Shown here one piece after another: positions 25,269 to 34,088 of a stretch of 54,182 nt of DNA. The stretch covers positions 1 to 54,182 of the forward strand of contig JAJYLH010000040.1 of NCBI GenBank assembly GCA_021787845.1, read 5' to 3'. The notes beneath the pieces were generated by a model. It was not told where the DNA came from. It searched no databases and was given only the letters and a program-made list of their open reading frames with translations. Origin of the DNA: Myxococcales bacterium (GTDB lineage Bacteria > Myxococcota > Myxococcia > Myxococcales > JAJYLH01). The position numbers and the translations under genes are program-made. Position 1 is the stretch's first letter, and every line of letters begins with the position of its first letter.

Positions 25269-26540
25269 TCAGGCCCGAGTGCGGGCGACCCGGATCTCCA
25301 GCACCCGCCGCTGGTCCCGGCGGGCGACCAGGAACTCGAACCCACCCTGGTAGAAGCGGTCGGCCTGGGCCGGGATCGCGCCCGCCAGCGCCGAGAGAAA
25401 CCCGCCCATCGTTTCGTAACCCTGGTCGAACGGCACGGCCGCGGAAAAGAGGCGGTTGAACTCAGCCACTCTCAGGTCGCCGCGGATGAGGCTCGCCCCG
25501 TCGCCCGCGGGGACGACCGGCGGCGGCTCGTCGTCCAGCTCGTCCCGGATGTCGCCGACGATCTGCTCGATGATGTCCTCCAGCGTGACGATGCCGGCCA
25601 TCCCGCCGTACTCGTCGACCACGATCGCGAGGTGCTGCCGCTTCTTCTGCAGCTCGCGCAGGACCTTGGAAACCGGCATGTTCCAAGGCACGAAGAGGGT
25701 CGGCCGGATCAGGTCGGGGACGATGATCAGCTCCGGGCTCTGGAGCAAGGGCAGCACGTCCTTGACCACCAGGATGCCGACGATGGTGTCGAGCGAGCCC
25801 TTGAACACGGGCATCCGGGTGTGGCCTTCCTCGAGCAGGAGCTGCACCACACCCTGCGGCGCGGCGTGGAAGTCGACTGCCACCACGTCGGTGCGCGGAA
25901 TCATGATCTCCTTCGCGGTGCGCTCGGCGAACTCGAAGAGCTGGCGGACGAGCTGCGGCTCCGGCGCGTCCTTGTCCGGGCTCTGCGTGAGCATCCGTTG
26001 GAGCTCGTCGAGGGGCGGCGGCGGTGCCAGGTAGCGTGCCCGCATCCCGAGCGGGTGGAGCACCAGGTTCGTCAGGCCCGAGACCACCCGGGTGAGCGGC
26101 CAGAGCGCGAGGTCGAGCGCGCGCACGAGCCAGGCGGTCGACAGCGCCCACGGCTCCGGATGGCTCGCCGCCACCGACCGCGGCACGACGTCGGTGAAGA
26201 CCGTGACGAGCCAGGTCCCCCCCGCGCCGCAAAGAGCCCACAGCCACGGCAGCCCGCCGGCGCGCTCGCCCAACGCGAGGGCCACGAACGCCGCGAGCGC
26301 CGCCGCCAGGGCGAGCGAGAGCGAAGCCGCCGTCCGGATGCTCGCCGCGGTCCGCTCCGGGTCGCGCCGGACGAGCGCCAACAGCTTCCCCGCCGACGAG
26401 CTCAAGGCGAGCTCGGCCGTCCGTTCGCCGCCGAGCGCCGCGTGCGCCGCTTCCGCCCCGACGATCAGCGCCCGCAGGAAGAGCGCGAGCGCCGCGGGGA
26501 CGAGCGCCACGAGGGGCGGCGCGTGGTCGGACCCGGGCAT
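25269..26540 (-). CDS. CNNM/CorC-HlyC-type membrane protein with CBS pair
   Basis: 423 residues. The N-terminal DUF21-like membrane domain (about four hydrophobic segments, residues ~10-165) is more divergent than usual. It is followed by a Bateman module of two CBS domains (MIPRTDVVAVDF ... HTRMPVFKGSLDTIVGILVVKDVLP; LRELQKKRQHLAIVVDEYGGMAGIVTLEDIIEQIVGDI) and a C-terminal CorC/HlyC domain (IRGDLRVAEFNRLF ... GYETMGGFLSALAG ... GFEFLVARRDQRRVLEIRVA). Members are linked to Mg2+/Co2+ efflux or membrane integrity. Upstream of, and in the same direction as, the pseudo-rhomboid, with an 87-base gap. Confidence 0.9.
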   Translation of the reverse strand: MPGSDHAPPLVALVPAALALFLRALIVGAEAAHAALGGERTAELALSSSAGKLLALVRRDPERTAASIRTAASLSLALAAALAAFVALALGERAGGLPWLWALCGAGGTWLVTVFTDVVPRSVAASHPEPWALSTAWLVRALDLALWPLTRVVSGLTNLVLHPLGMRARYLAPPPPLDELQRMLTQSPDKDAPEPQLVRQLFEFAERTAKEIMIPRTDVVAVDFHAAPQGVVQLLLEEGHTRMPVFKGSLDTIVGILVVKDVLPLLQSPELIIVPDLIRPTLFVPWNMPVSKVLRELQKKRQHLAIVVDEYGGMAGIVTLEDIIEQIVGDIRDELDDEPPPVVPAGDGASLIRGDLRVAEFNRLFSAAVPFDQGYETMGGFLSALAGAIPAQADRFYQGGFEFLVARRDQRRVLEIRVARTRA

Positions 26541-26585
26541 CTGGTGGCGATTCTAGCGAGTGCCTCGCCGGAAAGCGTCTCGGAT

Positions 26586-26657
26586 GAACCGCCAAGACGC
26601 CAGGAGCGCCAAGAGCTACGGTCGGCGAGATGGGCGCCCTTGGCGTCTTGGCGGTTC
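26586..26657. repeat. Inverted-repeat element, family G
   Basis: GAACCGCCAAGACGCCAGGA at the left and CTTGGCGTCTTGGCGGTTC at the right form an imperfect 72-bp hairpin in the divergent gap between the CorC-type gene and the next lipoprotein gene. Related AACCGCCAAGACGCC elements are common in bacterial genomes. Confidence 0.8.
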
Positions 26658-26754
26658 GAGACGAGTCCAGCGTCTTCGTCGACTCGATCGTGAGCCCGGG
26701 CGGCAAGGCGCATGGTACCCTCGCGCGCGGTTTTCTCGCGAGGAGCGACGAGCG

Positions 26755-28008
26755 ATGAGGGTGAGAGCGGTACCGGCGCTGGTACTCATGGTGGGTCTTT
26801 CGGTCGGCTGCGGGCAGGACCTCCTGCAGAAGTCGGAAACCGGCAAGCTCCAAGCCGAGGTGCTCCACACGAGCGCCGACACGAAGGTCGTCGACCTGGA
26901 CCTGACCTGCGGCCAGAACGCCTTCGACAAGCGGGCCGCCGCGACGCCGCCGAAGACCCTGGTGGAAATCGACGACCTGAAGCCGGGCCTCTGCAACGCC
27001 CGGGTGATCGCCCGGACCGGGAACGCCGTCGCGCTCCAGTCGGTGTGGGTGAGCGACGTGCTCATCGTCGCCGGCAAGACCACCGAAATCACCGTCGACA
27101 TGGGGCAGCCGAACGCCTCGGTGCCGCCGGGGTGCCAGGAGACGTGCGGCCAGAAGGTGTGCGGCGACGACGGCTGCGGCGGGAGCTGCGGCTCGTGCGC
27201 GTCGGGAAAGGTCTGCAACTCGTCCGGCCAGTGCGTCGAGAGCTGCGCCCCTGCGTGCTCGGGCAAGGACTGCGGCGACGACGGCTGCGGGGGGAGCTGC
27301 GGCTCCTGCGCCTCGGGCGAGAGCTGCACCGCGCAGGGCACCTGCCAGGCGACGACCCAACCGGCGGTCGGCTGCGCTGACGGTACCCGGGAGGGCTTCC
27401 AGTCCCTGACCGACTACCCGCGCATCGCCGCCTGCTCCGGCGGGTGGACCGTCGGCGGCGTCACCCGTCCCAATCTCGTGCCGACTTGCAACCGCCAGGC
27501 CGGCAACAACGGGGTGAACCAGGAGGGCACCGGCTGCTCGGCAGCGGACCTGTGTGCCAGCGGCTGGCACGTCTGCAACGGGAAGACCGAGGTCCAAGCC
27601 GACACCGGCTCGAAGGGCTGCCAGGATTCCGTTCCAGCCGGCACCCCGGACAAGGCGATGTTCTTCGCGGTCCAGCAGCACAGCGACATGAACAGCGTCT
27701 GCGACGACACGCAGACGACCCGGGACAACGACGTCTTCGGCTGCGGGAACCTCGGCGTCCAGCTCACGAGCGACAAGAACTGCGGGGTCCTCACCCGGGC
27801 GCTCGCGAGCGAACAGCCCGGCAAGTGCGGCTACAACGAAGCGGAGCCGCCGCTCGGCCCCTGGCAGTGCCCGGCGGTGGTCGCGCACAGCGACCTGCAC
27901 GAGGGCGGCATCGTCGTCAAGGACGGCTGCCCGAACACGAGCTGCTCGTGGAACGGCGCGCCGACCGCCAACTGGGATCGCGGCGGCGTCTTGTGCTGCG
28001 AGGATTGA
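26755..28008 (+). CDS. Cys-rich secreted lipoprotein with CGDDGCGGSCG repeats
   Basis: 417 residues. ATG 26755 has AGGAG upstream and gives a lipoprotein signal (LVLMVGLSVGC). A beta-sandwich-like stretch (LHTSADTKVVDLDLTCGQ ... EITVDMGQPN) precedes two copies of a Cys-rich repeat (CGDDGCGGSCGSCASGKVCN and CGDDGCGGSCGSCASGESCT). A ~210-residue Cys-containing domain with conserved Trp and His follows (ASGWHVCNGKTEVQ; MFFAVQQHSDMN; CPAVVAHSDLHEGGIV; DRGGVLCCED). The repeats are of the kind found in myxobacterial extracellular proteins. Function unknown; the pairs of Cys suggest an oxidised, periplasm-exterior protein. Confidence 0.7.
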   Translation: MRVRAVPALVLMVGLSVGCGQDLLQKSETGKLQAEVLHTSADTKVVDLDLTCGQNAFDKRAAATPPKTLVEIDDLKPGLCNARVIARTGNAVALQSVWVSDVLIVAGKTTEITVDMGQPNASVPPGCQETCGQKVCGDDGCGGSCGSCASGKVCNSSGQCVESCAPACSGKDCGDDGCGGSCGSCASGESCTAQGTCQATTQPAVGCADGTREGFQSLTDYPRIAACSGGWTVGGVTRPNLVPTCNRQAGNNGVNQEGTGCSAADLCASGWHVCNGKTEVQADTGSKGCQDSVPAGTPDKAMFFAVQQHSDMNSVCDDTQTTRDNDVFGCGNLGVQLTSDKNCGVLTRALASEQPGKCGYNEAEPPLGPWQCPAVVAHSDLHEGGIVVKDGCPNTSCSWNGAPTANWDRGGVLCCED

Positions 28009-28100
28009 GCGGCAGCGTCTCGGCAGCGAGGTTTGCACTTCCTCGACCGCGCGGCGGCCTCGGGGCCGGGCCGGCGGGTAGGCGTTCTGCCTCGTGGCCG

Positions 28101-28126
28101 ATCCCTCGGCTGCGCCAGGGACGAGC
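28101..28126. repeat. Degenerate copy of repeat family C
   Basis: ATCCCTCGGCTGCGCCAGGG followed by ACGAGC matches the reverse of the family C core at most positions. It is intergenic. Confidence 0.45.
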
Positions 28127-28217
28127 GGATCGTGCCGAAGCCGCCAGCCGCCGCTTTGCGGCTCGAGGCGCCGCTTTTCGTGTTCTCGCGCCGCCCGCGT
28201 GTTATCGCTTTCGACCG

Positions 28218-29222
28218 ATGCGGTGGCTCGCGCTCTGCCTGACGCTCCTGACCGGCTGCTCCTGGATTGCAGAGCGGCTGGGCATCCGCCCTGCGACAGC
28301 GCAGCTCACCCTCGTGCACCGCCTCGCCGGCCGCTGCGACTGGGTCCGGCGCGAGGTGCCCTCGGGCCAGGAGACCCTCCTCGCGAGCCTGCCCGCCCCC
28401 TGCGACGCCGCCGAGGCCGCCTTCAGCCCCGACCTAGCCCGCGGCGTCATCGCCCTGGGCGCGCTCGAGCCCGGCAGCAGCCCTCCTGCCATCGGCGAGG
28501 ACGCGCTCGACTCGGACGCCTATCGCTGGACCCTCTACGACGTGTCTTTCCCGACTCGGTCGGCGCGGCCGCTCGGGGTGCCGGGCCCCGGGAGGCTCGA
28601 CGACTTCGGCATCGACCGGCAGGGCGTGGTCCGGGCGGCGACGGTGGAACCAGTCAAGCCCGACGCGAAGAGCGTTTCCTTCGGCGCAGAGACCTACCCG
28701 GTGCCGGACTACGCCGACGGAGCGGCGGCGCTCCTGCACGGCTTCAGCTCAGGCGCGGCCGGCTGGACGATGGGCGCCTCGCGGGTGGTGGCGCTCGACC
28801 CGGACGGGGACCCGGACGGCGGGTTCGACTGGGAGAGCCGGGTCGGCCCGCGCACGCTCGACGCCGAAGAGCAGCCGGAGGACGACGACCCGAGTTGGGT
28901 GAATTCGCCGGCGCTGACGCGCGCGCTCGACCAAGCCGTCGGACGCACCGACGCCATCGCCGGCACCTGGCGAAAGCTCTCGACGGATCCGCCGCTCTAC
29001 AACTTCGTCGCGCTGGACCGGGGCCAGACCAGAACCCTGGTGCTGGACGACGGCCGCGCGGCGCGGGTCGAAGGGGACTTGAAGCAGCCGAGCCAGGTCG
29101 CTCGGGTCGAGGCCTGGCACGGCTTCGCGCTGGTCGTCGTCGCAGGCCGAGCCTCCGTCCGCGATCCCGACGGCAAGCTCGTCTACTCCGGCGCCGATCC
29201 GCTCGCCGCATTCTGGCCGTAG
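28218..29222 (+). CDS. Putative lipoprotein of unknown function
   Basis: 334 residues. ATG 28218 gives a short lipoprotein signal (MRWLALCLTLLTGC), so it is expected at the outer membrane. The rest has alternating strands with repeated short motifs (DFGIDRQGVVRAATVEP, ALDRGQTRTLVLDDGRAA, HGFALVVVAGRASVRDPDGK) that suggest an irregular beta-propeller. One acidic stretch (LDAEEQPEDDDPSW) lies near the middle. I do not recognise a family. It is separated by ~210 bases from the previous gene and ~160 from the next, so it may be transcribed alone. Confidence 0.6.
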   Translation: MRWLALCLTLLTGCSWIAERLGIRPATAQLTLVHRLAGRCDWVRREVPSGQETLLASLPAPCDAAEAAFSPDLARGVIALGALEPGSSPPAIGEDALDSDAYRWTLYDVSFPTRSARPLGVPGPGRLDDFGIDRQGVVRAATVEPVKPDAKSVSFGAETYPVPDYADGAAALLHGFSSGAAGWTMGASRVVALDPDGDPDGGFDWESRVGPRTLDAEEQPEDDDPSWVNSPALTRALDQAVGRTDAIAGTWRKLSTDPPLYNFVALDRGQTRTLVLDDGRAARVEGDLKQPSQVARVEAWHGFALVVVAGRASVRDPDGKLVYSGADPLAAFWP

Positions 29223-29385
29223 GAGTCCCAAAGCAAGAATGCCGCCGGGGAACGCGCGCGCCGCGCCCCATCGAGCGCCTCGCGCTCCTGGCGCGCCGGC
29301 CCTTCTCGCGCCCGGAACCATCGTCTATCTTCCGGCGCGCCGACGCGTCACGTCCCTCGCGTGGAAAGCCCTTCGGAGGCAAGGC

Positions 29386-30372
29386 ATGTCGCAGTTGTTG
29401 GACGTTCTGCTCCTCACCGCCCTGCCCGCGTCGGGTAAGTCGGAGGTGCGAAAGTACCTGGCCTCGCTCACCGCGGACGAGTGCCGCGACGGCTTCCACC
29501 TGGGGCCGACGGTCCAGCTCGACGACTACCCCTACGTCCACCTGATGCGCTCGGTGAGCCAGGCGCTGCTCTCGCGCGGCGAGGACGGCGTCTTCTTCGA
29601 TTCCGACGAACGGCCGATGAAAGAGCCGCTCGACTGGGGCGCTCTCGTCCACCTCATCAACGAGGACTTCGACGACCTCGTCCTGCACCGCCGCCCGGAG
29701 CCCGCGTCGGCGGCGAACTGGATGCTGGAGCGATTCGACCGCGCGCGCATCCGGGTCGGCGCGCCCCCGGCGTTCCGGCAGATGGCCGGGGAGCTACGCG
29801 CGTTCGTCGCCGAGTCGATCCGCAAGGAGGCAGAAGAGCTCTTGGCCGGCAAGAACGCTGGCGCTCCCGCTTCGCTCGAGGGCAAGACCGTGGTCATCGA
29901 GTTCGCCCGCGGCGGGAAGCAGGGCTCGACGATGCCGCTGGCTCCTCCCTACGGGTACCGGTACGCCTTTTCCCAGCTCAGCGAGGCGCTCCTGTCGCGC
30001 TCGTCGGTCCTCTACGTGTGGGTGACGCCCGAGGAATCGCGGCGCAAGAACGTCGAGCGCGCCGACCCGGGCAAAGCCGAGGCTTCGAACAAGCACCTGT
30101 CGCTCCACCACGGGGTCCCGGAAGCGGTGATGCTCGGCGAGTACGGTTGCGACGACCTGGCCTGGCTAGTCGAGACCTCCGACCGGCCGGACACGGTGCG
30201 CATCGAGGCGCACGGGAAGACCTTCCACGTCCCGGTGGCCCGGTTCGACAACCGCGTCGACAAGACCACCTTCGCCCGCGGCGACCCGGCGACGTGGCGG
30301 CCGGAAGCGGTGCAGCTCCTCCACGACGGTCTCGCCGAGGCCTTCGCCAAGCTCGCGGCGGCGCGAGGGTAG
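29386..30372 (+). CDS. P-loop NTPase/kinase-like protein of unknown function
   Basis: 328 residues, cytosolic. The N-terminus carries a Walker A of the [AG]xxxxGK[ST] type (LLTALPASGKSEV, A12 to S19). A second block KTVVIEFARGGKQGSTM is followed by SSVLYVWVTPEESRRKNVERA, resembling the lid/Walker B part of small-molecule or nucleoside kinases. ATG 29386 is preceded by GGAGG. It reads like an adenylylsulfate- or adenylate-kinase-fold protein, but the substrate is not evident and the family is not one I can name. A TATCTT word at 29326 may be a -10 element. Confidence 0.7.
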   Translation: MSQLLDVLLLTALPASGKSEVRKYLASLTADECRDGFHLGPTVQLDDYPYVHLMRSVSQALLSRGEDGVFFDSDERPMKEPLDWGALVHLINEDFDDLVLHRRPEPASAANWMLERFDRARIRVGAPPAFRQMAGELRAFVAESIRKEAEELLAGKNAGAPASLEGKTVVIEFARGGKQGSTMPLAPPYGYRYAFSQLSEALLSRSSVLYVWVTPEESRRKNVERADPGKAEASNKHLSLHHGVPEAVMLGEYGCDDLAWLVETSDRPDTVRIEAHGKTFHVPVARFDNRVDKTTFARGDPATWRPEAVQLLHDGLAEAFAKLAAARG

Positions 30373-30415
30373 AAGTGCTCGCGGCTCGGCATCGAGTCGG
30401 CGCGAAGTGGAGTCA

Positions 30416-30560
30416 GTGGGATGGACAGTCCGGTCGCGGTGGAGAGGGTCACATCCGCGGGAGGAGCACCAGACCGGCTCTCCGTCCTTGCGCGAGCGAT
30501 CGCTCCGGAGGGTCGGACGGCCGTCCTACGCCTGACGGCGCAGGGCCGGACCATCCAACC
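30416..30560. repeat. Interspersed element family B, copy 3 (divergent right end)
   Basis: Starts GTGGGATGGACAGTCCGG and ends near GGACCATCCAAC. The left end agrees with copies 1 and 2; the right end has several changes. It lies between the P-loop gene and the convergent prepilin peptidase gene. Confidence 0.6.
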
Positions 30561-30604
30561 TGCTGGCATCCGACCAGCGGATGGAAGCGGCGCCACTTGC
30601 GCCG

Positions 30605-31087
30605 TCAGGAGGCGCGCCACCAGACCCAGAAGGCCGCGGTGCCGGCGGCGAGCCCGAGGCCGAGCGGAATCTTCCGGGCGAACTCGGGCTTCTCGGTACC
30701 GCTCATGCCCAGCTTGGCGCAGAGCTGGCGTCCGGGAGGCGTCCGGGCGGCGAGCGCGAAGAGCCCCTGGACGCCGCCGGCGAGGGACCCGGCGACGAGA
30801 GCGCCCACCACCAGCGGATAGCCGACGATGGCGCCGATGGCTCCGGCGAGCTTCAGATCGCCCGCGCCCATCCCCCCCGTCGCCCACATGATGCCGAAGA
30901 TCACGAGGGCGATTCCACACCCGGCAAGAGCGCTCTCGAGGCCCGGCGTGCGCCAGGTCCCGAGACCGCCGCGGGCGAGCTGGAGCGCTACCCCTATCAT
31001 TGCCGCGGGGTAGGTCAGCCAGTCGCGAATCAGCCGCGTGCGCAGGTCCGTCCACGCGGCCACTCCCAGGGTGACCGCGAGGAGCAC
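30605..31087 (-). CDS. A24-family prepilin peptidase-like protein (GxGD aspartic protease)
   Basis: 160 residues with GTG at 31087 as the nearest plausible start. Very hydrophobic, with about five TM segments. The first catalytic Asp lies in AAWTDLRTRLIRDWLTYPA and the second in the family signature GGMGAGDLKLAGAIGA, so both residues needed by GxGD peptidases are present. It is the short, TadV/CpaA-like form without the methyltransferase domain; such enzymes process type IV pilins or Flp pilins. No pilin gene is in the window. It follows the FHA gene by 23 bases, so co-transcription is likely. Confidence 0.8.
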   Translation of the reverse strand: MLLAVTLGVAAWTDLRTRLIRDWLTYPAAMIGVALQLARGGLGTWRTPGLESALAGCGIALVIFGIMWATGGMGAGDLKLAGAIGAIVGYPLVVGALVAGSLAGGVQGLFALAARTPPGRQLCAKLGMSGTEKPEFARKIPLGLGLAAGTAAFWVWWRAS

Positions 31088-31110
31088 GTCGGTGGCGACG
31101 AGCGTCGCCG

Positions 31111-32184
31111 TTACTGGAACCGGCAGGTGATCTTCTCCGAGCAGACGAAGTACTCGTCTCCGTCGTCGATCCGGCGCCGGGTGATGCGCTTCTTGTCGAA
31201 CCAGGTGCCGTTGGAGGAGCCCAGGTCCTCGATGAAGAAGCCGTCGGTCTCCTTGACGATGGCCGCGTGCTCCCGGGAGACCTTGCCGGAGTTGATGATC
31301 AGGTCGCAGTGCTTGCCGCGGCCGATGAGGAACCTCGGGCCGGTCACCCGGTCGACCTCCCGCCCCTCGGCGTACAGCACGAGAACGGGACCGTCGCTGT
31401 GGGCCTCTTCCGGTCCCGGAGTGCTTTCGGAGACCGACCCCATCCCCAAGAGGTCGTCGTCCACCTCGTGGTCGCCGCCGTGCTCGAGGCGTTCGCGTTC
31501 GAGCTCGGCCGCCTTTTGCAAGACGTGCTCGCGGGCGGCGCGGGCCTCGTCGGGCGACATCTTGGTGCCGAGGTCGGGCGCGCCCGGCGCGGGCGCCGAG
31601 GACGGTCCGAACGCCGGCGGCGGGATGACCTGTGGCGGCGGCTGCCCGAATGGCATCGGCGGCGCCGCCGGCAGAGGCGCCGGCGCGGCGGACGGTCGCG
31701 GCGGTCGCAGGGCCGCGGTCGCGCCGACCGGCGGCTCGTCGAGCCCCGGAGGGGGTGGCAGCGGCGCCGGCACCGGGGACGGCGGGGTCAGCTCGTCGAA
31801 CCGGGCGCCGGCGGGCGGCTGCGAGAACGGCTGCGGCGCCGGCGCGACGACCGGCGGCGGCGCGGAGTAGACGGGAGCCGGCGATGGCGCGGGGGGCGGC
31901 GCGGAGTAGATGGGAGCCGGCGGTGGCGCGGGCGCGGGCGGCGGGACGAAGACCGGCGGGGGGACGACCGGCCCGGCGGCGATGGGAGCGGGGGCGCTCG
32001 TGCTGGGCGACTGCGCTCTGGTCGGGCTCGGAGCATAGCCGTTCTGCCGGGCGAAGGCGAAGAGCGCCTGGTTGACCAGGCTCTCGCGGTCGACGCCCAT
32101 GTCTCCGGCCATCGCGGCGAGGGTCTCCCAGAGATGATCGGCAATCGCCACCTGGCGGGGCGTGCGCGCGTGCGGGTCGGACAT
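31111..32184 (-). CDS. FHA-domain protein with N-terminal RHH-like segment and long proline-rich linker
   Basis: 357 residues. ATG 32184 has GAGGTGG upstream and is preferred over the in-frame ATG at 32226. Residues 1-50 (TPRQVAIADHLWETLAAMAG ... RESLVNQALFAFARQNGY) look like a ribbon-helix-helix or similar small helical domain. About 170 residues of Pro/Ala repeats follow (PPPAPAPPPAPIYSAPPP), then a charged helix and a C-terminal FHA domain with its phosphothreonine-binding motifs (FLIGRGKHCDLIINSGKVSREHAAI; DLGSSNGTWFDKKRI). The FHA part should bind phospho-Thr partners of Ser/Thr kinases, abundant in Myxococcota. The neighbouring prepilin peptidase hints at a pilus or secretion role; this is inference. 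Confidence 0.85.
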   Translation of the reverse strand: MSDPHARTPRQVAIADHLWETLAAMAGDMGVDRESLVNQALFAFARQNGYAPSPTRAQSPSTSAPAPIAAGPVVPPPVFVPPPAPAPPPAPIYSAPPPAPSPAPVYSAPPPVVAPAPQPFSQPPAGARFDELTPPSPVPAPLPPPPGLDEPPVGATAALRPPRPSAAPAPLPAAPPMPFGQPPPQVIPPPAFGPSSAPAPGAPDLGTKMSPDEARAAREHVLQKAAELERERLEHGGDHEVDDDLLGMGSVSESTPGPEEAHSDGPVLVLYAEGREVDRVTGPRFLIGRGKHCDLIINSGKVSREHAAIVKETDGFFIEDLGSSNGTWFDKKRITRRRIDDGDEYFVCSEKITCRFQ

Positions 32185-32529
32185 CGTTTCCACCTCGCGT
32201 CTTCGAAAGGGCACTGGCGCCTCCAAGTGGTCGACGCCGGGGCGTGGGAAGACGCGCTCGAACGCGAGCTGAAGCGTTTCCTACCAGAAGCGGGACGGGG
32301 TGACAATCGGGGCGGCCTTGGCAGGCGGGCGGCGCAACGCCGGGCCGGGGCCGTCGCCAGGGCGCCATCGATCGACCGGCGCCTACCCCGTCGGCGCGGT
32401 GGTCCGATGGCGGAGCCCTGGCCGGGTGAGCGCTCGGAAGCGCCCGAGGGCCGGTGGATCATCCGGCGACCGGCGGGTCGAGGCTTAGGCGAGCGCGTCG
32501 GGGGGCCTGGTCGGGCGTGATGGCCGGGC
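32185..32529. other. Intergenic region between thiL and the FHA gene
   Basis: 345 bases. No conserved gene seen on either strand; the translations of open frames are low-complexity Arg/Pro/Ser. The FHA gene's ribosome binding site is at the left edge. Confidence 0.4.
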
Positions 32530-33465
32530 TCACCGGAAGTGGTCGTAGCCGGCGAGTCGGGTGCCGGAGGGCAAGTGCTCGACGGCAACGCCCTCGCCCT
32601 CCTCGACGCGGCCGACGATGGTGGCCCCGAGGACCTGCGCCGCCGACGCCGGTCCCGCGAGGGCGAGGGCGTAGTCCTCGCCGCCGCTGACGAGGAGCGA
32701 GGCGCGTTCGGCTTCGGCCAGGCCGGCCGAGAGCGCCTCGAACCGCGGCGAGACTCTCAGGGCCGAGAAATCGAGCCGCGCGCGCACGCCGCTCGCCTGC
32801 GCCAGGTGCGCGAGATCCTGCACCAGCCCGTCGGAGACGTCGATGCCCGCCCCGAGCCGTTGCCGGGCGGCGAGACCGGTCTCGATGAGCGGGAGCGGCT
32901 CGAGAAGGGCGCTCGGCCCGGCCGGAAGCGGCCGCCCGCGCTCCAACCACAGCAGCTCCGCCGCGGCAACGCCGACATCGCCTGCGAGGAGGAGCCGGTC
33001 GCCCGGCCGCGCCGCGTCGCGGCGCAGGGGGCGCCCATCGAGCTCCCCGAGAGCGGTGATGGTTACCGACAGGTCGCGGCCACGCGCGAGGTTGCCGCCG
33101 ACGAGGGCGACGTTCCACCGGCGGGAGAGGGGGGCCATTCCGCGGGCGATTCCGGCGAGAAAGGCGTCGTCCACGTCGTCCGGGAGGACGAGCGCGCAGG
33201 TGAACGCGGTCGGGCGCGCGCCCATCGCGGCGAGGTCGGAGAGGTTGACCGCGAGCGCCTTGTGACCGATCTGCTCCGAGGTCGCCCACGCCCGGCGAAA
33301 GTGCACCCCGTCGACGACCGCGTCGGTGGTCACCGCCGTCAACCCGCCGGTCTCGAGGACCGCGGCGTCGTCGCCGGGCCCCAAGCGCACCCGGTCGCCC
33401 TCGAGCGCGCCGCCCGCTGCGCGAAAGGCCGCGAGGAACAGGTCGATGCGTTCGAACTCGCCCAC
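32530..33465 (-). CDS. thiL: Thiamine-monophosphate kinase
   Basis: 311 residues. ThiL phosphorylates thiamine monophosphate to thiamine diphosphate, the last step of the cofactor pathway. The GTG at 33465 starts GEFERIDLFLAAF, the normal ThiL N-terminus (longer open frame upstream belongs to the overlapping gene's sequence). Visible family motifs: GPGDDAAVL, TTDAVVDGVHF, GHKALAVNLSDLAAMGA, the loop GGNLARGRDLSVTITALGE, DVSDGLVQDL and SGGEDYALA. Length is typical. The start overlaps the upstream lipoprotein stop by one base (TAGTG), so the two are translationally coupled. Confidence 0.93.
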   Translation of the reverse strand: MGEFERIDLFLAAFRAAGGALEGDRVRLGPGDDAAVLETGGLTAVTTDAVVDGVHFRRAWATSEQIGHKALAVNLSDLAAMGARPTAFTCALVLPDDVDDAFLAGIARGMAPLSRRWNVALVGGNLARGRDLSVTITALGELDGRPLRRDAARPGDRLLLAGDVGVAAAELLWLERGRPLPAGPSALLEPLPLIETGLAARQRLGAGIDVSDGLVQDLAHLAQASGVRARLDFSALRVSPRFEALSAGLAEAERASLLVSGGEDYALALAGPASAAQVLGATIVGRVEEGEGVAVEHLPSGTRLAGYDHFR

Positions 33466-34088
33466 TAGCGCCGGGCCTCGAGAATCAGCGGGCTCGCCTC
33501 GGTCGGCGGCGGGCTCGGCCGGCGGCGGCGGGCGGGCGATTTCCCCGGCGGCGGGGAGGGCGGCTCGGCGACGGGCCATCCGCTCCCAGGACCGAAGAGG
33601 GCTCCCTCGTCGTCCATCAGCCGCGCCAGGGTGAAGACGTCCTCGAGCAGCTCCTCGCGGTCGACCAGCCGGTTGGGGACTTCGAAGGAGGCGAAGACCG
33701 AGTCGTCGGGGTCGACGCTGAGCTTGAGCTGCGCCAGCTCGAAATTGCGCCGGGCGAGAGCCCGGTAGAACGCGGAGCCGGCGCCGGGCGGGACGGTGCC
33801 GAGCCGTCCCATGACGAGCGTGAAGTCCGGCCCGACGATGATGCGAACGAACGAAGGCGGCAGCTCGTCGCGGGCGAAGCCGATGACCCAGGCGTGGCCG
33901 GGGTCGAGGGTGGCGTAGGCGAGGCCGCTGGTGGCGAGAATTTCCTCAACGCTGTGGAGGCCGGGCTTTCGCTCCACGTGAGCGCTGGCGGGTGGCGGCT
34001 GCGGTGCCGGGGTCATCGAGCGGGGGCGCCCGAGGGGCGCGTGCGCGCAGCCCGACGAGATGAGGGCGGCGAGCAGGAGCTGGCGCAT
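33465..34088 (-). CDS. Lipoprotein with YbjN-like domain
   Basis: 207 residues. ATG 34088 has GGAGG seven bases upstream and gives a lipoprotein signal (MRQLLLAALISSGC). The domain from ~35 to ~175 (SVEEILATSGLAYATLDPGHAWVIGF ... FYRALARRNFELAQLKLSVDPDDSVFASFEVPNRLVDREELLEDV) matches the YbjN/type III secretion chaperone-like fold in pattern: a strand-rich first half, then helix and LSVD(P)DxxVF. The tail is Pro/Arg-rich. Role unknown. First gene of the thiL operon, divergent from the six-gene lipoprotein operon. Confidence 0.7.
   Translation of the reverse strand: MRQLLLAALISSGCAHAPLGRPRSMTPAPQPPPASAHVERKPGLHSVEEILATSGLAYATLDPGHAWVIGFARDELPPSFVRIIVGPDFTLVMGRLGTVPPGAGSAFYRALARRNFELAQLKLSVDPDDSVFASFEVPNRLVDREELLEDVFTLARLMDDEGALFGPGSGWPVAEPPSPPPGKSPARRRRPSPPPTEASPLILEARR

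Noticed and set aside
25462-28038. 858-codon minus-strand ORF
   Set aside because: Runs opposite the Cys-rich lipoprotein gene and then out of frame over the CorC-type gene; no recognisable domain.
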